A DNA stretch of 64,000 nucleotides from Paraclostridium dentum (GTDB taxonomy: Bacteria; Bacillota; Clostridia; Peptostreptococcales; Peptostreptococcaceae), in contig NZ_WIPK01000001.1 of assembly GCF_012922555.1 (NCBI RefSeq), positions 124,001 to 188,000 of the forward strand. Reading direction: 5' to 3'. The position numbers and the translations under genes were made by a program. Shown here one piece after another: positions 8,476 to 18,489 of this stretch (position 1 is the stretch's first letter; every line of letters starts with the position of its first letter). The notes below the pieces were generated by a model. The model searched no databases. It was not told the DNA's origin and saw only the letters and a list, made by a program, of their open reading frames with translations.

Positions 8476-9750
8476 ATGGATTTATTTGATTTATTAGAAC
8501 AAAAAGAAGCTAACGAAAAAATCAAAGAATCTGAATTATCTAGAGGAGATCATATAAGACTTAATAGTTATGTTGGATCTAGATTAAATACAGATTTCAG
8601 AACGAAAAATAAAAAAGCTAATAATATAAAAGAAGAAATAGATACAATAAAAGATGTTAAGGAAACTAAAAATATTGAAATAAAAGAAAGTGAAAAAGTT
8701 AAATATTTAAAAATAGATAAAGACAATAATAAAGAAAAACTACTTATTATAGATGGGTCATCATTACTTAGCACAAGTTACTTTGCAAGACTTCCAAGAC
8801 AAATAATGTTTGCTAAAACAATTGAAGAAAAAGAACAATTTTATGATAAGATACTTCAAACAAAAGATGGAATATATACAAACGGAGTTTTTGGGTTTAT
8901 GCAAATTATGCTATCTATGATAAAAGATCAAAAGCCTACACACTTAGCAGTGTGCCTAGATTCTACTAGAATGACTTTTAGAAAGTTAATATATGATGAT
9001 TACAAAGGAACAAGAAAACCTATAGAAGTTCCTTTAAAAGAACAATATGATTTATTAAGAGAAATGCTTGAAACTATAGGGGTTAAGGTTTTAATTTCAA
9101 CTCCAAGTGAAGACTATAGCAATGTATTTGAAGCTGATGACTTTGCAGGAAGTTTATCAAAGCAATTCCAAGATCAAATTCCAGTTGCGCTATATACTAA
9201 AGATGAAGATTATTTACAATTAGTTGACCACAACACAGTTGTATGGATGAATACATCAAAAGCAACTGATATAGCTAAAACTTGTGATATAAACTTGAAA
9301 GAATGTAACTTACCAAACAATACATTTGAATATACAGTTGATTTATTAAAGAAAGTTAAAAAATTAAAACCTCATCAAATAATTGACTATAAATCTATAT
9401 CTGGAGATTCTTCAGATAACATTCCAGGTATAAAAGGATTAGGAGATACAACAAGTATACCGCTACTTCAAAAATATAATACACTAGAAGATATATATAA
9501 AGATATAGAAGGATTAGATGAAAAAGGATTAAAGTTAAAAGCAACAGATTGGAAAAATGAATTAGGAATAAGAAATCCTATGAAAAAGTTAGTTGCAGAA
9601 AAAGACAATGCATTTATGTCTAAACAGTTAGCAACAATAAAAACTGATATAGATGTAGGTTTAACTTTAGATGACCTAAAAATAAATATAGACAAAGACA
9701 TATTAAGAGAACAACTAGATAAGTACGAAATGAAAAGCATAAAATTATAA
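8476..9750 (+). CDS. stand-alone 5'-3' exonuclease (PolI N-domain/FEN family)
   Basis: The 424-aa protein contains the 5'-nuclease fold from about residue 80. LLIIDGSSLL carries the first metal-binding Asp, then YKGTRKP, EADDFAG with paired acidic residues, TKDEDYLQLV, and the helix-hairpin-helix region SGDSSDNIPGIKGLG. There is no polymerase domain. Compared with typical stand-alone exonucleases of about 290 aa, it has an N-terminal extension of roughly 75 mostly charged residues (DLFDLLEQKEANEKI...). I start at ATG 8476 because AGAGGAGAG precedes it; the frame is open further upstream. Likely roles are Okazaki-fragment or flap processing. Confidence 0.9.
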   Translation: MDLFDLLEQKEANEKIKESELSRGDHIRLNSYVGSRLNTDFRTKNKKANNIKEEIDTIKDVKETKNIEIKESEKVKYLKIDKDNNKEKLLIIDGSSLLSTSYFARLPRQIMFAKTIEEKEQFYDKILQTKDGIYTNGVFGFMQIMLSMIKDQKPTHLAVCLDSTRMTFRKLIYDDYKGTRKPIEVPLKEQYDLLREMLETIGVKVLISTPSEDYSNVFEADDFAGSLSKQFQDQIPVALYTKDEDYLQLVDHNTVVWMNTSKATDIAKTCDINLKECNLPNNTFEYTVDLLKKVKKLKPHQIIDYKSISGDSSDNIPGIKGLGDTTSIPLLQKYNTLEDIYKDIEGLDEKGLKLKATDWKNELGIRNPMKKLVAEKDNAFMSKQLATIKTDIDVGLTLDDLKINIDKDILREQLDKYEMKSIKL

Positions 9751-9757
9751 AAAACAG

Positions 9758-9912
9758 AAAAAGGAAATCTTAAAACAACTTTTTAAATAAGCTAGAGTTA
9801 GAGATATCAGTTTTAGCGACCTTCAAAGCATCTTTCCAGCTTTGGGAGCAAAAACTATATCTCTAACTTGAGCAACATTAATGAATACTTGTTTTGAGAT
9901 TTCCTTTTTATT
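9758..9912 (-). repeat. nested-hairpin repeat element, copy 2 (between convergent genes)
   Basis: The core at 9809-9856 is the family core in reverse orientation. It is embedded in GAGTTAGAGATAT/ATATCTCTAACT and an outermost AAAGGAAATCT..AACAA / TTGTT..AGATTTCCTTT stem. The outer stem, with A and T runs on its two sides, can act as a bidirectional terminator for the exonuclease gene (+) and hydA (-). Confidence 0.85.
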
Positions 9913-9929
9913 TATATAAATTGTGTTTT

Positions 9930-11657
9930 TTACTTTTCTCTTTTAACGTAATGAGTATGAAGTATATGATGAGCCTTATGAGCTCCAGGTGATTTTAAAT
10001 ATTCATCATATAATTTTATAATAGATGGATTTTCATGAGATTTACGTAAAGGTTTATCTTTATCTATTTGATATAAACCTTGTGCACGTTTTTTAACTAT
10101 ATCAAAATCTCCATTGTGGTATGGTTGACCACCACCACCAACACATCCGCCTGGACATGCCATAACTTCTATTATATGATATTTGCAAGTTCCTGCTTCT
10201 ATTTGATCTAAAACGTTTCTTGCATTACCTAATCCACATACAACCGCTACATTAACATCCATTCCATTTATATTTAAAGTAGCTTCTTTTATACCTTTTA
10301 TTCCTCTTAATTCTTTAAATTCAACTTTTTCTAAAGTTTCTTTAGTTATCCACTCATAAGCAGTACGAAGTGCAGCCTCTAAAACCCCACCAGTTGTACC
10401 AAATATTACAGAAGCACCTGTAGACTCTCCAAGTGGATGATCAAAATCACTTTCTGCTAAAGAATCAAAGTTTATGCCAGCTTCTTTTATCATTCTAGCT
10501 AGTTCTCTCGTAGTTATAACTTTATCTACATCTTGGATATTATCAACAGATAACTCTTCACGAGAAGCCTCGAATTTCTTAGCTACACAAGGCATAACTG
10601 CTACAACATACATATCTTCAGGTTTTTTATTAATTTTTTCAGCTAGATAAGATTTTGCTATTGCTCCAAACATTTGTTGTGGAGACTTACATGAAGAAGG
10701 ATGATTTAAAAGTTCTGGTTTTTGATGTTCTATAAATTTAACCCATGCTGGACAACAGCTTGTAAGTATAGGAAGATTTTCACCAGCTTGTAATCTAGTT
10801 AAAAATTCATTTGCTTCTTCCATTATAGTTAAATCAGCTGCAAAGTCTGTATCGAAAACTAAATCGAATCCTAATTTTCTAAGAGCTGTAGCTATTTTAC
10901 CAGTAACTATAGAACCAATTTCCATACCAAACTCTTCGCCAAGAGCAACTCTAACTGCAGGAGCTATTTGAACAACGACTTTTTTATTATTATCATCTAT
11001 GGCGTTCCATACATCACCTATATTATTAACTTCTGTTAATGCACCAGTAGGACAGACTGCAACACATTGACCACAATATGTACAAGATGTGTTTGCTAAA
11101 GATTTTTCTTCAGAACTAATAACAGTCTTACAGCCGTTATTAATTTCAGTTAATAATCCAACTGTTTGAACTTTATTGCACATAACTTCACATTTTCTAC
11201 AAAGAATACATTTTTCAGGGTCTCTAACTATAGATTTACTAGAGTTATCTATTTCATATCTTAAAGATGGTTTATTAACATTTAATTTTCTTATACCTAA
11301 GTCAGCAGCTATAGATTGTAGCGTACAATCATGATGCTTTTCGCATAATAAACAGTCTTGAGGATGTGTTTCAAGCATTTTTTCTACAGCATCTTTACGA
11401 GCGTTTATTGCTTTTTTAGAATGAGTGTATATTCTCATATCTTCAATAGGATAAGAAGAACAAGAGTTAACTAATCCTAAATTTGTTTCAACTTTACACA
11501 CTCCGCATGAAGCGCATTCATTTATATTTATGTCTTTAAATTTTAAATTACATAAATGTGGTATATCTATATTTAAAGATTTTGCAATTTCAAGTATTGT
11601 ATTATTTTTATCAATCTTTACACTGGTATCATTTAAAAATATATTAATAAAACTCAT
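9930..11657 (-). CDS. hydA: [FeFe]-hydrogenase HydA, monomeric multi-cluster type
   Basis: This 575-aa cytoplasmic hydrogenase interconverts protons and H2. N-terminal [2Fe-2S] domain (Cys about 36, 48, 51, 66), a His/Cys-ligated cluster segment (CLLCEKHHDC) and two 4Fe-4S motifs (CILCRKCEVMC and CTYCGQCVAVC) precede the H-cluster domain. The three H-cluster signatures are intact: TSCCPAW (about 300), MPCVAKKFE (about 355) and MACPGGCVGGGGQP (about 498). It is transcribed divergently from fdhF, suggesting a formate-to-H2 or H2-dependent CO2 reduction partnership. Monomeric CpI-like architecture is clear; the physiological direction is inference. Confidence 0.96.
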   Translation of the reverse strand: MSFINIFLNDTSVKIDKNNTILEIAKSLNIDIPHLCNLKFKDININECASCGVCKVETNLGLVNSCSSYPIEDMRIYTHSKKAINARKDAVEKMLETHPQDCLLCEKHHDCTLQSIAADLGIRKLNVNKPSLRYEIDNSSKSIVRDPEKCILCRKCEVMCNKVQTVGLLTEINNGCKTVISSEEKSLANTSCTYCGQCVAVCPTGALTEVNNIGDVWNAIDDNNKKVVVQIAPAVRVALGEEFGMEIGSIVTGKIATALRKLGFDLVFDTDFAADLTIMEEANEFLTRLQAGENLPILTSCCPAWVKFIEHQKPELLNHPSSCKSPQQMFGAIAKSYLAEKINKKPEDMYVVAVMPCVAKKFEASREELSVDNIQDVDKVITTRELARMIKEAGINFDSLAESDFDHPLGESTGASVIFGTTGGVLEAALRTAYEWITKETLEKVEFKELRGIKGIKEATLNINGMDVNVAVVCGLGNARNVLDQIEAGTCKYHIIEVMACPGGCVGGGGQPYHNGDFDIVKKRAQGLYQIDKDKPLRKSHENPSIIKLYDEYLKSPGAHKAHHILHTHYVKREK

Positions 11658-11955
11658 TGTATTAACTCCTATATTATGATATTTTATATTTGTTAAAAAA
11701 GTCGAACTTAAAATGATTATACTATAAAATATTGGGTAGCGGGCAATTAAAATAATATTTGTTAAATAAAAATTATTTGGATTTGAAAGAATTTTTACAA
11801 TATTTCATAAAAATTAATTTGCAAAAAAATCCAAAAAAATTGTATTTTCATGTTAAACAAATGTTTAAATTGTTAAAATTAAAACCAATATTTAAAAAAA
11901 ATTTTAAAATGTATACAAAATTCAATACTAAAATAATACTTCGGGAGTGAGATAA
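11658..11955. promoter_or_regulatory. hydA-fdhF divergent intergenic region
   Basis: This is about 300 very AT-rich bases. On the minus strand a TATAAT near 11720 could serve hydA. A perfect 16-base dyad TTAAACAAATGTTTAA (11853-11868) lies upstream of fdhF and could bind a redox or catabolic regulator such as Rex or a Crp/Fnr-type protein, but it does not match the Rex consensus fully. A short open frame here (11759-11950) has no ribosome site and low-complexity Lys/Phe/Asn composition, so I do not call it. Confidence 0.4.
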
Positions 11956-14634
11956 GTGTTAAAGATCAAGATAAACGATATAGAAACTCAAGTAAGTAAT
12001 GAATTAACAATACTTGAAGCTTGCAAAACAATGAAAATAGATATACCAAATTTCTGTCACGACGAGAGATTAGTTCCACATGCTTATTGTGGGATATGCG
12101 TAGTAGAAGTTGAAGGAAGAGAAGCGTTACTTCCAGCTTGTGCAACAAAGGTTGAGGATGGAATGAATATACTTACTAACAGTAGAAAAGTAAGAAAACA
12201 AAGAGCTAAAGTTTTAGAAAACATAATGTGTGATCATGCCCTTGAGTGTACTACTTGTATAAGAACAGGAAACTGTAAATTGCAAGACTATTCAAATGAA
12301 TATTCTTATGGAATAGATAAAATAAGAGTCCAAGAAGAATCTGCCAAGAAAAAATTACTACCTATAGATGATAGCAATCCGCTATTTACATATGACCCAA
12401 ATAAATGTATTAAATGTAAAAAATGTTTTAGAGTTTGTGAAGAACTTCAAAGTACTCATGGAATAGAGTGTGAGTTAAGAGGTTATAAAATAGAAAGAAG
12501 AGATGAACTTATTGAAAAAATTGGAAAACCAGAATGTGTTTCTTGTGGAAACTGTGTTTCAGTTTGTCCAGTAGGAGCATTAACTCCTAAAAAAGGTGAG
12601 TTCTATAACGTAAAAAAAGTTAGAACAACATGTCCTTATTGTGGAGTAGGATGTCAATTTGATTTAAAAGTAAAAAATAATGAAATTGTAGGAGTTGAAC
12701 CAGCAAATGGAGACTCTAATAAAGGTTTATTATGTGTTAAAGGAAAGTTTGGATACAAGTTTGTAAATCATCCAGAAAGACTTAAAACTCCTTTAATAAA
12801 GAAAGATGGAAAATTTGAAGAAGCTACTTGGGAAGAAGCTTATGAATTTATAGCAGATAAGTTTAATTCTATAAAAGAAAATCATGGACATGAAGCTTTT
12901 GCAGGATTAACTTCAGCAAGATGTACTAATGAAGAAAACTTCTTATTCCAAAAGATGGTTAGAACTGTTATGAAAAATAACAACGTCGATCACTGCGCAC
13001 GTTTATGACATTCGTCTACAGTTGCAGGTCTTGCAACTACATTAGGTAGCGGTGCTATGACAAATAGTATTGATGAAGTTGAAAATAATGATGTTATTTT
13101 TGTAATTGGTTCAAACACAACAGAAAACCACCCAGTAATAGGTGCTAAGATGAAAATGGCTATAGAAAAGGGTGCGAAGCTTATAGTAGCAGATCCTAGA
13201 AGAATTGAGTTAGCAGAATATGCTGATGTTTACTTCCAACTAAGTCCAGCATCAAATATAGCTCTTTTAAATTCTATAATGAATGTAATAATAGAAGAAA
13301 ATCTTCAAGATATGGAATACATAAAAGAACATACTGAAAATTATGAAGCATTAGTTGAATTAGTAAAAGATTATACTCCAGAAAAAGCATCTCAAATATG
13401 TGGTGTTAGTGCAGAAGATATAAGAAAAGCAGCAAGAATATATGCAAATTCAGACAAAGCATCTATATACTACTGTATGGGTATAACTCAACATAGTAAC
13501 GGTACACACAACGTTATGGCTGTTTCAAACTTAGCTCTTCTTTGTGGAAACATAGGTAAAGAGTTTAGTGGAGTTAATCCATTAAGAGGACAAAATAACG
13601 TACAAGGTGCTTGTGATATGGGAGGACTTCCAAACGTACTAACTGGATACCAAAAATATACTGATGAAGTTATTAAAAAGTATGAAAATGAATGGAATGT
13701 AAATTTAAATAGAAAAGATGGACTTACTATACCTGAAATAATGCATGAGGTAGAAGAAGAAAAGATAAAATTCTTATATATAATGGGAGAAAACCCAATG
13801 ATATCAGATCCTGATATAAATCATATAAAACATGCATTAGAAACAGTTGAATGCTTAGTTGTTCAAGATTTATTCTTAACAGAAACAGCTCAACTTGCAG
13901 ATGTAGTTTTACCAGGAGCATCATTTGCAGAAAAAGATGGAACTTTCTCAAACACAGAAAGAAGAGTTCAAAGAGTTAGAAAGGCAATAGAGCCAATCGG
14001 AGGTTCTAAACCAGACTGGATGATACTTACTGAGGTTATGAATAAGTTAGGATATGAAGTAAATTACAACTCTCCATCAGACGTATTTGATGAAATAGCT
14101 AGACTTACACCTCAATATGGAGGAATGAGCTATGATAGATTAGAGGAAAAAGCATTACAATGGCCTTGTCCAACAAAGGATCACGAAGGAACTAAATACC
14201 TTCATGCTAATGGACCTATGAAAGGAAAAGGAACTTTTGTACCTACTGATTATATAAAAAGTTATGAAGAAATAAACTCAGAATATCCTTATTTATTAAT
14301 AAATGGAAGAGTATTATACCACTATCACTCAAGAACTATGACAGGTAAAGTAGATGAGCTAAATGAGATAAGTGGTAAGTCATTTATAGAAATAAATCCA
14401 AATACTGCTAAAAAATTAAATATAGCAGATGGAGAAAAATTAAAGGTTTCTTCAAGAAGAGGAGAAGTTGAAACAACTGCAAAAATAACAGATATAGTTG
14501 AAGAAGAGATTTTCTTTATGCCATTCCATTTTGCAGATGGAGCAGCTAACTATTTAAGTAATACAACTTTAGATGAAATATGTAAGATACCAGATTTAAA
14601 GTTATGTGCTATAAAAGTTGAAAAAGTAAGTTAA
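11956..14634 (+). CDS. fdhF: selenocysteine-containing formate dehydrogenase FdhF with N-terminal Fe-S domains (UGA at 13006 = Sec)
   Basis: This is a single 892-residue protein read through an in-frame UGA at codon 351, in the sequence CARL-U-HSSTVAGL, exactly the FdhH active-site context. The N-terminus is NuoG-like: a [2Fe-2S] domain, a CTTCIRTGNC segment and two 4Fe-4S motifs. The catalytic domain starts with its own cluster motif CPYCGVGC (about residue 227) and continues to the C-terminal bis-PGD binding domain. It oxidises formate or reduces CO2 using a Mo/W-bis-pyranopterin cofactor. GTG start with GGGAGTGA upstream. Neighbouring genes supply cofactor and metal, and hydA is divergent. 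SelA/B/C are not in the window. Confidence 0.95.
13006..13050 (+). promoter_or_regulatory. bacterial SECIS element in fdhF
   Basis: Starting at the UGA, a hairpin with apical stem TTGCA/TGCAA closes a GGTCT loop (13021-13035), the same apical GGUCU loop as the E. coli fdhF SECIS that SelB binds. Spacing from the UGA is as expected. Confidence 0.85.
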
Positions 14635-14640
14635 TAAATT

Positions 14641-14772
14641 TTAGTTGGGTTATTAAAATTAGGGCGCGTCGGTTAAATATATAAGTTTTGCTACTAAAGC
14701 CAAAAGATGCTTTAAAAGTCGCTAAAACTTACATATTTAACCTTCGCTAATTTTAGAAAACCCAATTAAAAA
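14641..14772 (+). repeat. nested-hairpin repeat element, copy 3
   Basis: The core at 14683-14730 is flanked by GGTTAAATAT / ATATTTAACC, then AAAATTAG / CTAATTTT, then TTGGGTT / AACCCAA arms. It follows fdhF directly and would form a hairpin of about 130 bases at its mRNA end. It is followed within 40 bases by copy 4 in the same orientation. Confidence 0.85.
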
Positions 14773-14779
14773 ATTTATT

Positions 14780-14875
14780 TGTGAAGGGGAGAATGATATA
14801 TAAGTTTTGCTCCTAAAGCTAAACGATGCTTTAAAGGTCGCTAAAACTTATATAATATCCCTTCGCTAATTTTGA
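14780..14875 (+). repeat. nested-hairpin repeat element, copy 4
   Basis: The core at 14802-14849 is flanked by GAAGGG...ATAT and ATAT..CCCTTC. The right flank TTCGCTAATTTT is identical to that of copy 3, so the pair may be a tandem duplication. It ends about 40 bases before the mobA start. Confidence 0.83.
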
Positions 14876-14913
14876 GATTACAGACTGTAAAATTTGAGAT
14901 GAGAGAAGAAATT

Positions 14914-15525
14914 ATGAGTCTATGTAAAAGTGCAGTTATATTAGCTGGCGGTAAGAGTAGTAGGATGAAATTTGATAAGCAATTTTTAGTAATAGATGAA
15001 AAAAGGCTTATATATGATTTAGCAACTAAGTTAAAAAAACATTTTAATGAAATTATAATTGTTACAAATAAGCCTGAGTTTTATAATGATTGTGGTTATA
15101 AAGTTGTTGTAGATGAGATAAAAGACTGCGGACCTTTAAGTGGGATACATATAGGGCTTAAGAGTGCTAATAGTGAATATGTTTATTTTTTAGCATGTGA
15201 TATGCCTAATATTGATAATAATTATATTGAATATTTAAAAGAAAATATAAATACGTTATATGATGCTTATATTACTAAATTAGATAAATTTGCAGAACCA
15301 TTTCATGGAATTTACAAAAAAAGTTTATTTAATGATATAGAAAAGTTTTTGCTAAACAGCGATAAGAAATCTATAACTAAATTTTTAGAAGCTAAAAATA
15401 TTGTTTACTTGAATAAAGATGATTTTAATAAAAATAACTTTAATAAAAACATTTTTATTAATTTAAATAATCAAAAAGACTTACAAAATTTTGTAAAGGA
15501 AGTCAATTTAAATGGACGTTACTAA
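14914..15525 (+). CDS. mobA: molybdenum cofactor guanylyltransferase MobA
   Basis: MobA adds GMP to molybdopterin, making the bis-MGD-type cofactor needed by FdhF. The 203-aa protein begins with the nucleotidyltransferase signature AVILAGGKSSRMKFDKQ, followed by VVVDEIKDCGPLSGIHIGL and the metal-binding ACDMPNI. I use the ATG at 14914 with a GAGAGAAG site; the frame extends upstream without a better signal. The 3' end is Asn/Lys-rich, with short repeats of NKNNFNKN. It overlaps fdhD by 14 bp, so the two are coupled. Confidence 0.92.
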   Translation: MSLCKSAVILAGGKSSRMKFDKQFLVIDEKRLIYDLATKLKKHFNEIIIVTNKPEFYNDCGYKVVVDEIKDCGPLSGIHIGLKSANSEYVYFLACDMPNIDNNYIEYLKENINTLYDAYITKLDKFAEPFHGIYKKSLFNDIEKFLLNSDKKSITKFLEAKNIVYLNKDDFNKNNFNKNIFINLNNQKDLQNFVKEVNLNGRY

Positions 15526-16282
15526 AAAATATATTATAAAAAAATATCAAAATGAAGAAGTAGATGAAGTTGAAGATTTAGTAGTCTGTGAGTATCCGCT
15601 TACTATATTTTTAAATGATCAAGAGTTTATAACACTTCTTTGCTCACCTAAATCTTTAAAGAACTTATCTATAGGTTTTTTGTATTCTGAAGGAATTATA
15701 AAATCAGCAAGTGACATAGACAGTATTAATATAGATGAAAAAATGGGATATGCATATATAAAAATTGGAAATGTAAGTAAGTTTGCGAAACAACTATATG
15801 GTAAAAGAGTAATAACTACAGGTTGTGGGAAAGGGAGTATATTTTATAATGCTCTAGACTCACTAAAATGCAAGCAGTTTAAAAATAATTTAGATATAGA
15901 TTATAAAAAATTATTAGATATAATGAAGTTATTTAATAAAAAATCAGAATTGTTTTTAGAAACTGGAGGAGTACATAGTGTAGGATTGATAGACGGTGAT
16001 GATATTTTATATTTTGAAGAAGACATAGGCAGACACAATGCACTTGATAAAATTATTGGAAGCTGTTTAATAGATAATGTGAATATAGAAGATAAAGCTA
16101 TAATTACTAGTGGGAGAATAACTTCTGAAATAGTTCTAAAGTGTGCGAAACTTGGAATTGGATGTATAATTTCAAGATCAGCACCGACTAATTTAGCAAT
16201 AGATACTGGGAAAAAATTAAATATAGAAATTATCGGATTTGCCAGAGGCAATAAGTTAAATGTATATAATAAAAATAACTAA
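15512..16282 (+). CDS. fdhD: formate dehydrogenase sulfurtransferase FdhD
   Basis: FdhD delivers sulfur to the Mo/W-bis-PGD cofactor of formate dehydrogenase and is needed for its activity. The 256-aa protein shows the FdhD pattern CEYPLTIFLN, SIGFLYSEGII, the TTGCGKGS cysteine loop, TGGVHSVGL and the EDIGRHNALDKI motif. The start overlaps mobA, and tupA follows 16 bp after the stop. Its presence beside mobA and downstream of fdhF confirms a dedicated formate dehydrogenase maturation unit. Confidence 0.94.
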   Translation: MDVTKKYIIKKYQNEEVDEVEDLVVCEYPLTIFLNDQEFITLLCSPKSLKNLSIGFLYSEGIIKSASDIDSINIDEKMGYAYIKIGNVSKFAKQLYGKRVITTGCGKGSIFYNALDSLKCKQFKNNLDIDYKKLLDIMKLFNKKSELFLETGGVHSVGLIDGDDILYFEEDIGRHNALDKIIGSCLIDNVNIEDKAIITSGRITSEIVLKCAKLGIGCIISRSAPTNLAIDTGKKLNIEIIGFARGNKLNVYNKNN

Positions 16283-16298
16283 CAGCGAGGGAAAATTT

Positions 16299-17159
16299 AT
16301 GAAATTTAGCAAAAAATTATTAACTTCTGCATTAGCAGTATTAACAGCTGTATCAATTACAGCTTGTAGTGGAAATACAGATAAAAAAGATAGTAAACAA
16401 GCTAATCAAAAAGATTTAATATTAGCAACAACAACAAGTACACAGGATAGTGGATTACTAGATTATTTATTACCTGAATTCACAAAAGATACAGGAATAA
16501 AAGTTAAAACTATAGCTGTTGGAACTGGTAAAGCTATAAAAATGGGTGAAGAAGGAGAAGCTGATGTACTATTAGTACATGATACAAAGTCTGAAAATAA
16601 ATTTGTAAAAGATGGAAATTCTAAGGAAAGACATGACGTAATGTATAATGATTTTGTTATAGTTGGACCAAAGGAAGATCCTTTAAAATTAAAAGAAATA
16701 AAAGGTGAAAACAAGACTGAAGAAGCTTTAAAGAAAATCAAAGAAAATCAAGCAACATTTATATCTAGAGCAGATGACTCAGGAACTAACAAAAAAGAAT
16801 TAAAGTTATGGGAAGCTTTAAATGTAGACCCTGAAGGAGCTTGGTACGTAGAATCAGGTGCTGGTATGGGAGATGTTTTAAAAATGGCTAGTGAAAAGCA
16901 GGCATACACTTTAACTGATAGAGGAACTTATTTATCTATGAAAGATAAATTAAACTTAGATGTAGTTGTTGAAAATGATAAAGATTTAAAAAATCAATAT
17001 GGTGTAATGTGTGTAAACCCAGATAAGTTTAAAAGTGTAAATAATAAAGAAGCTGAAGAATTTGAAGAGTGGATACTATCACCAAAGGTACAAAAGGAAA
17101 TAGAAGGATTTAAGAAAGAAGAATACGGACAATCATTATTCACACCAAATGCAAAATAG
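16299..17159 (+). CDS. tupA: tungstate-binding lipoprotein TupA
   Basis: This is a 286-aa substrate-binding protein of a TupABC tungstate ABC importer. A lipoprotein signal peptide ends in SITAC-S (lipid Cys about 22). The mature protein opens with LILATTTSTQDSGLLDYLLP, the TupA signature. Other motifs are VGTGKAIKMGEEGEADVLLVHD and SRADDSGTNKKE. ATG 16299 follows GCGAGGGA; the frame is open further upstream inside fdhD. Tungstate specificity over molybdate is inferred from the TTTS motif; it suggests FdhF may be a tungsten enzyme. Confidence 0.92.
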   Translation: MKFSKKLLTSALAVLTAVSITACSGNTDKKDSKQANQKDLILATTTSTQDSGLLDYLLPEFTKDTGIKVKTIAVGTGKAIKMGEEGEADVLLVHDTKSENKFVKDGNSKERHDVMYNDFVIVGPKEDPLKLKEIKGENKTEEALKKIKENQATFISRADDSGTNKKELKLWEALNVDPEGAWYVESGAGMGDVLKMASEKQAYTLTDRGTYLSMKDKLNLDVVVENDKDLKNQYGVMCVNPDKFKSVNNKEAEEFEEWILSPKVQKEIEGFKKEEYGQSLFTPNAK

Positions 17160-17168
17160 GAGAGTTAT

Positions 17169-17858
17169 ATGGATTATATAATAGAAGGATTTAAAAATAG
17201 CATTTATTTACTATTTAGTTTTAATAAAGAAATATATGAAATTATATTTTTATCATTAAAAGTATCGTGTATTGCTACTTTTATATCTTCTATGATAATG
17301 ATTCCTTTAGGAGTTTATATAGGTATAACAGATTTTAAGCTAAAGGCTTTATTCTCTAGAATAGTATATACGTTTATGAGTATTCCATCAGTAATTGTTG
17401 GGCTTATAATTTCTATTATACTAACTAGGAATGGGCCTTTAGGCTTTTTAGATTTAATGTATACAAAGACTGCAATGATAATAGCTCAGAGTATACTAGT
17501 TTCTCCATTAATTTTAGGCCTTACATATAATCTAAGTAAAAGTAGAGGTAAGTATATAAAAGACATGGGGATAACTTTGGGGGCTAATAAATTACAAGTT
17601 ATAACTCTTATTATTAAGGAATTAAAAGAAGATATTGTAATGAATGTTATAACTGCATTTTCTAGGGCTATATCTGAGGTTGGAGCAGTTATGGTTGTTG
17701 GAGGTAATATAAAAGGAGATACTAGAGTAATGACTACATCAATTGCAATGTACAATTCTATGGGAGATTATTCAATGGCTATAGCATTAGGGATAGTATT
17801 ACTTTTGATTTCATTTATTATAAACAATATAACTTACAATTATAGTATGGAGGATTAA
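17169..17858 (+). CDS. tupB: tungstate ABC transporter permease TupB
   Basis: This is a 229-aa membrane protein with about five to six hydrophobic segments and the binding-protein-dependent permease (EAA-type) loop near MGITLGANKLQVITLIIKEL. SRAISEVGAVMVVGGNIKG after the loop is typical of TupB/ModB-like permeases. It lies 9 bp after tupA and one base before tupC. Confidence 0.92.
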   Translation: MDYIIEGFKNSIYLLFSFNKEIYEIIFLSLKVSCIATFISSMIMIPLGVYIGITDFKLKALFSRIVYTFMSIPSVIVGLIISIILTRNGPLGFLDLMYTKTAMIIAQSILVSPLILGLTYNLSKSRGKYIKDMGITLGANKLQVITLIIKELKEDIVMNVITAFSRAISEVGAVMVVGGNIKGDTRVMTTSIAMYNSMGDYSMAIALGIVLLLISFIINNITYNYSMED

Positions 17859-17859
17859 T

Positions 17860-18489
17860 ATGAATATAGTTATAAAAAATTTAAAAAAGTACTATAAAGA
17901 TAAGTTAGTTTTAAATATTGAATTTTTAGAGATTAAAAGAGGTAAGATAACTGGAATTGTAGGCGAAAATGGGGCAGGAAAGAGTACTTTGCTAAATTTA
18001 ATTAGTGGAATTGATAAGGATTTTACTGGAGAAATCTACTATGATAGTGAGAAACTAAATAAAAATATTCAAAAGAGTATAACCTTGGTTTTTCAAAAAC
18101 CAAGGCTTTTAAATACTCTGGTATACAAAAACTTAGAATATCCTTTAAAAGTTAGAAATATAAAAAAAGAAGATATAAATACAAAAGTTGATAATGTATT
18201 AGACTTATTGGAAATTAAAGAATTAAAAAATAAAAATGCAAATAAGCTTTCTGGAGGCGAAATGCAAAAGGTTGCACTTGCTAGAGCACTAGTATTTAAG
18301 CCTAAAGTTTTAATGTTAGATGAAGCTACATCTAATATAGATATAGAATCTAAACAAGCTATTGAAAGAATAATTGTAAACTATAACAAGTGTGAAAATA
18401 ATACGATTATATTAATCTCGCATGATAAGGAACAAATAAAATCTTTATGTGATAATGTAATTGTTTTAGATAAACAGGAGGGGAATTAA
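17860..18489 (+). CDS. tupC: tungstate ABC transporter ATPase TupC
   Basis: This 209-aa ABC ATPase has Walker A GENGAGKST (about residues 35-43), the Q-loop VFQKPRLL, signature LSGGEMQKVALARAL, Walker B VLMLDEATSNID and switch His ISHD. It is shorter than ModC because there is no C-terminal TOBE/molybdate-binding domain, as usual for TupC. The stop is immediately followed by the moeA ATG, so the transporter and cofactor genes form one operon. Confidence 0.93.
   Translation: MNIVIKNLKKYYKDKLVLNIEFLEIKRGKITGIVGENGAGKSTLLNLISGIDKDFTGEIYYDSEKLNKNIQKSITLVFQKPRLLNTLVYKNLEYPLKVRNIKKEDINTKVDNVLDLLEIKELKNKNANKLSGGEMQKVALARALVFKPKVLMLDEATSNIDIESKQAIERIIVNYNKCENNTIILISHDKEQIKSLCDNVIVLDKQEGN

Noticed and set aside
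11759-11950. 63-codon open frame upstream of fdhF
   Set aside because: It has no ribosome site, no ATG with good spacing, and is a Lys/Phe/Asn-rich product of AT-rich promoter DNA.
13006-13008. Apparent nonsense mutation splitting fdhF into two genes
   Set aside because: The UGA lies exactly at the FdhH selenocysteine site and is followed by a SECIS-type hairpin with a GGTCT loop; both halves are colinear with one protein.
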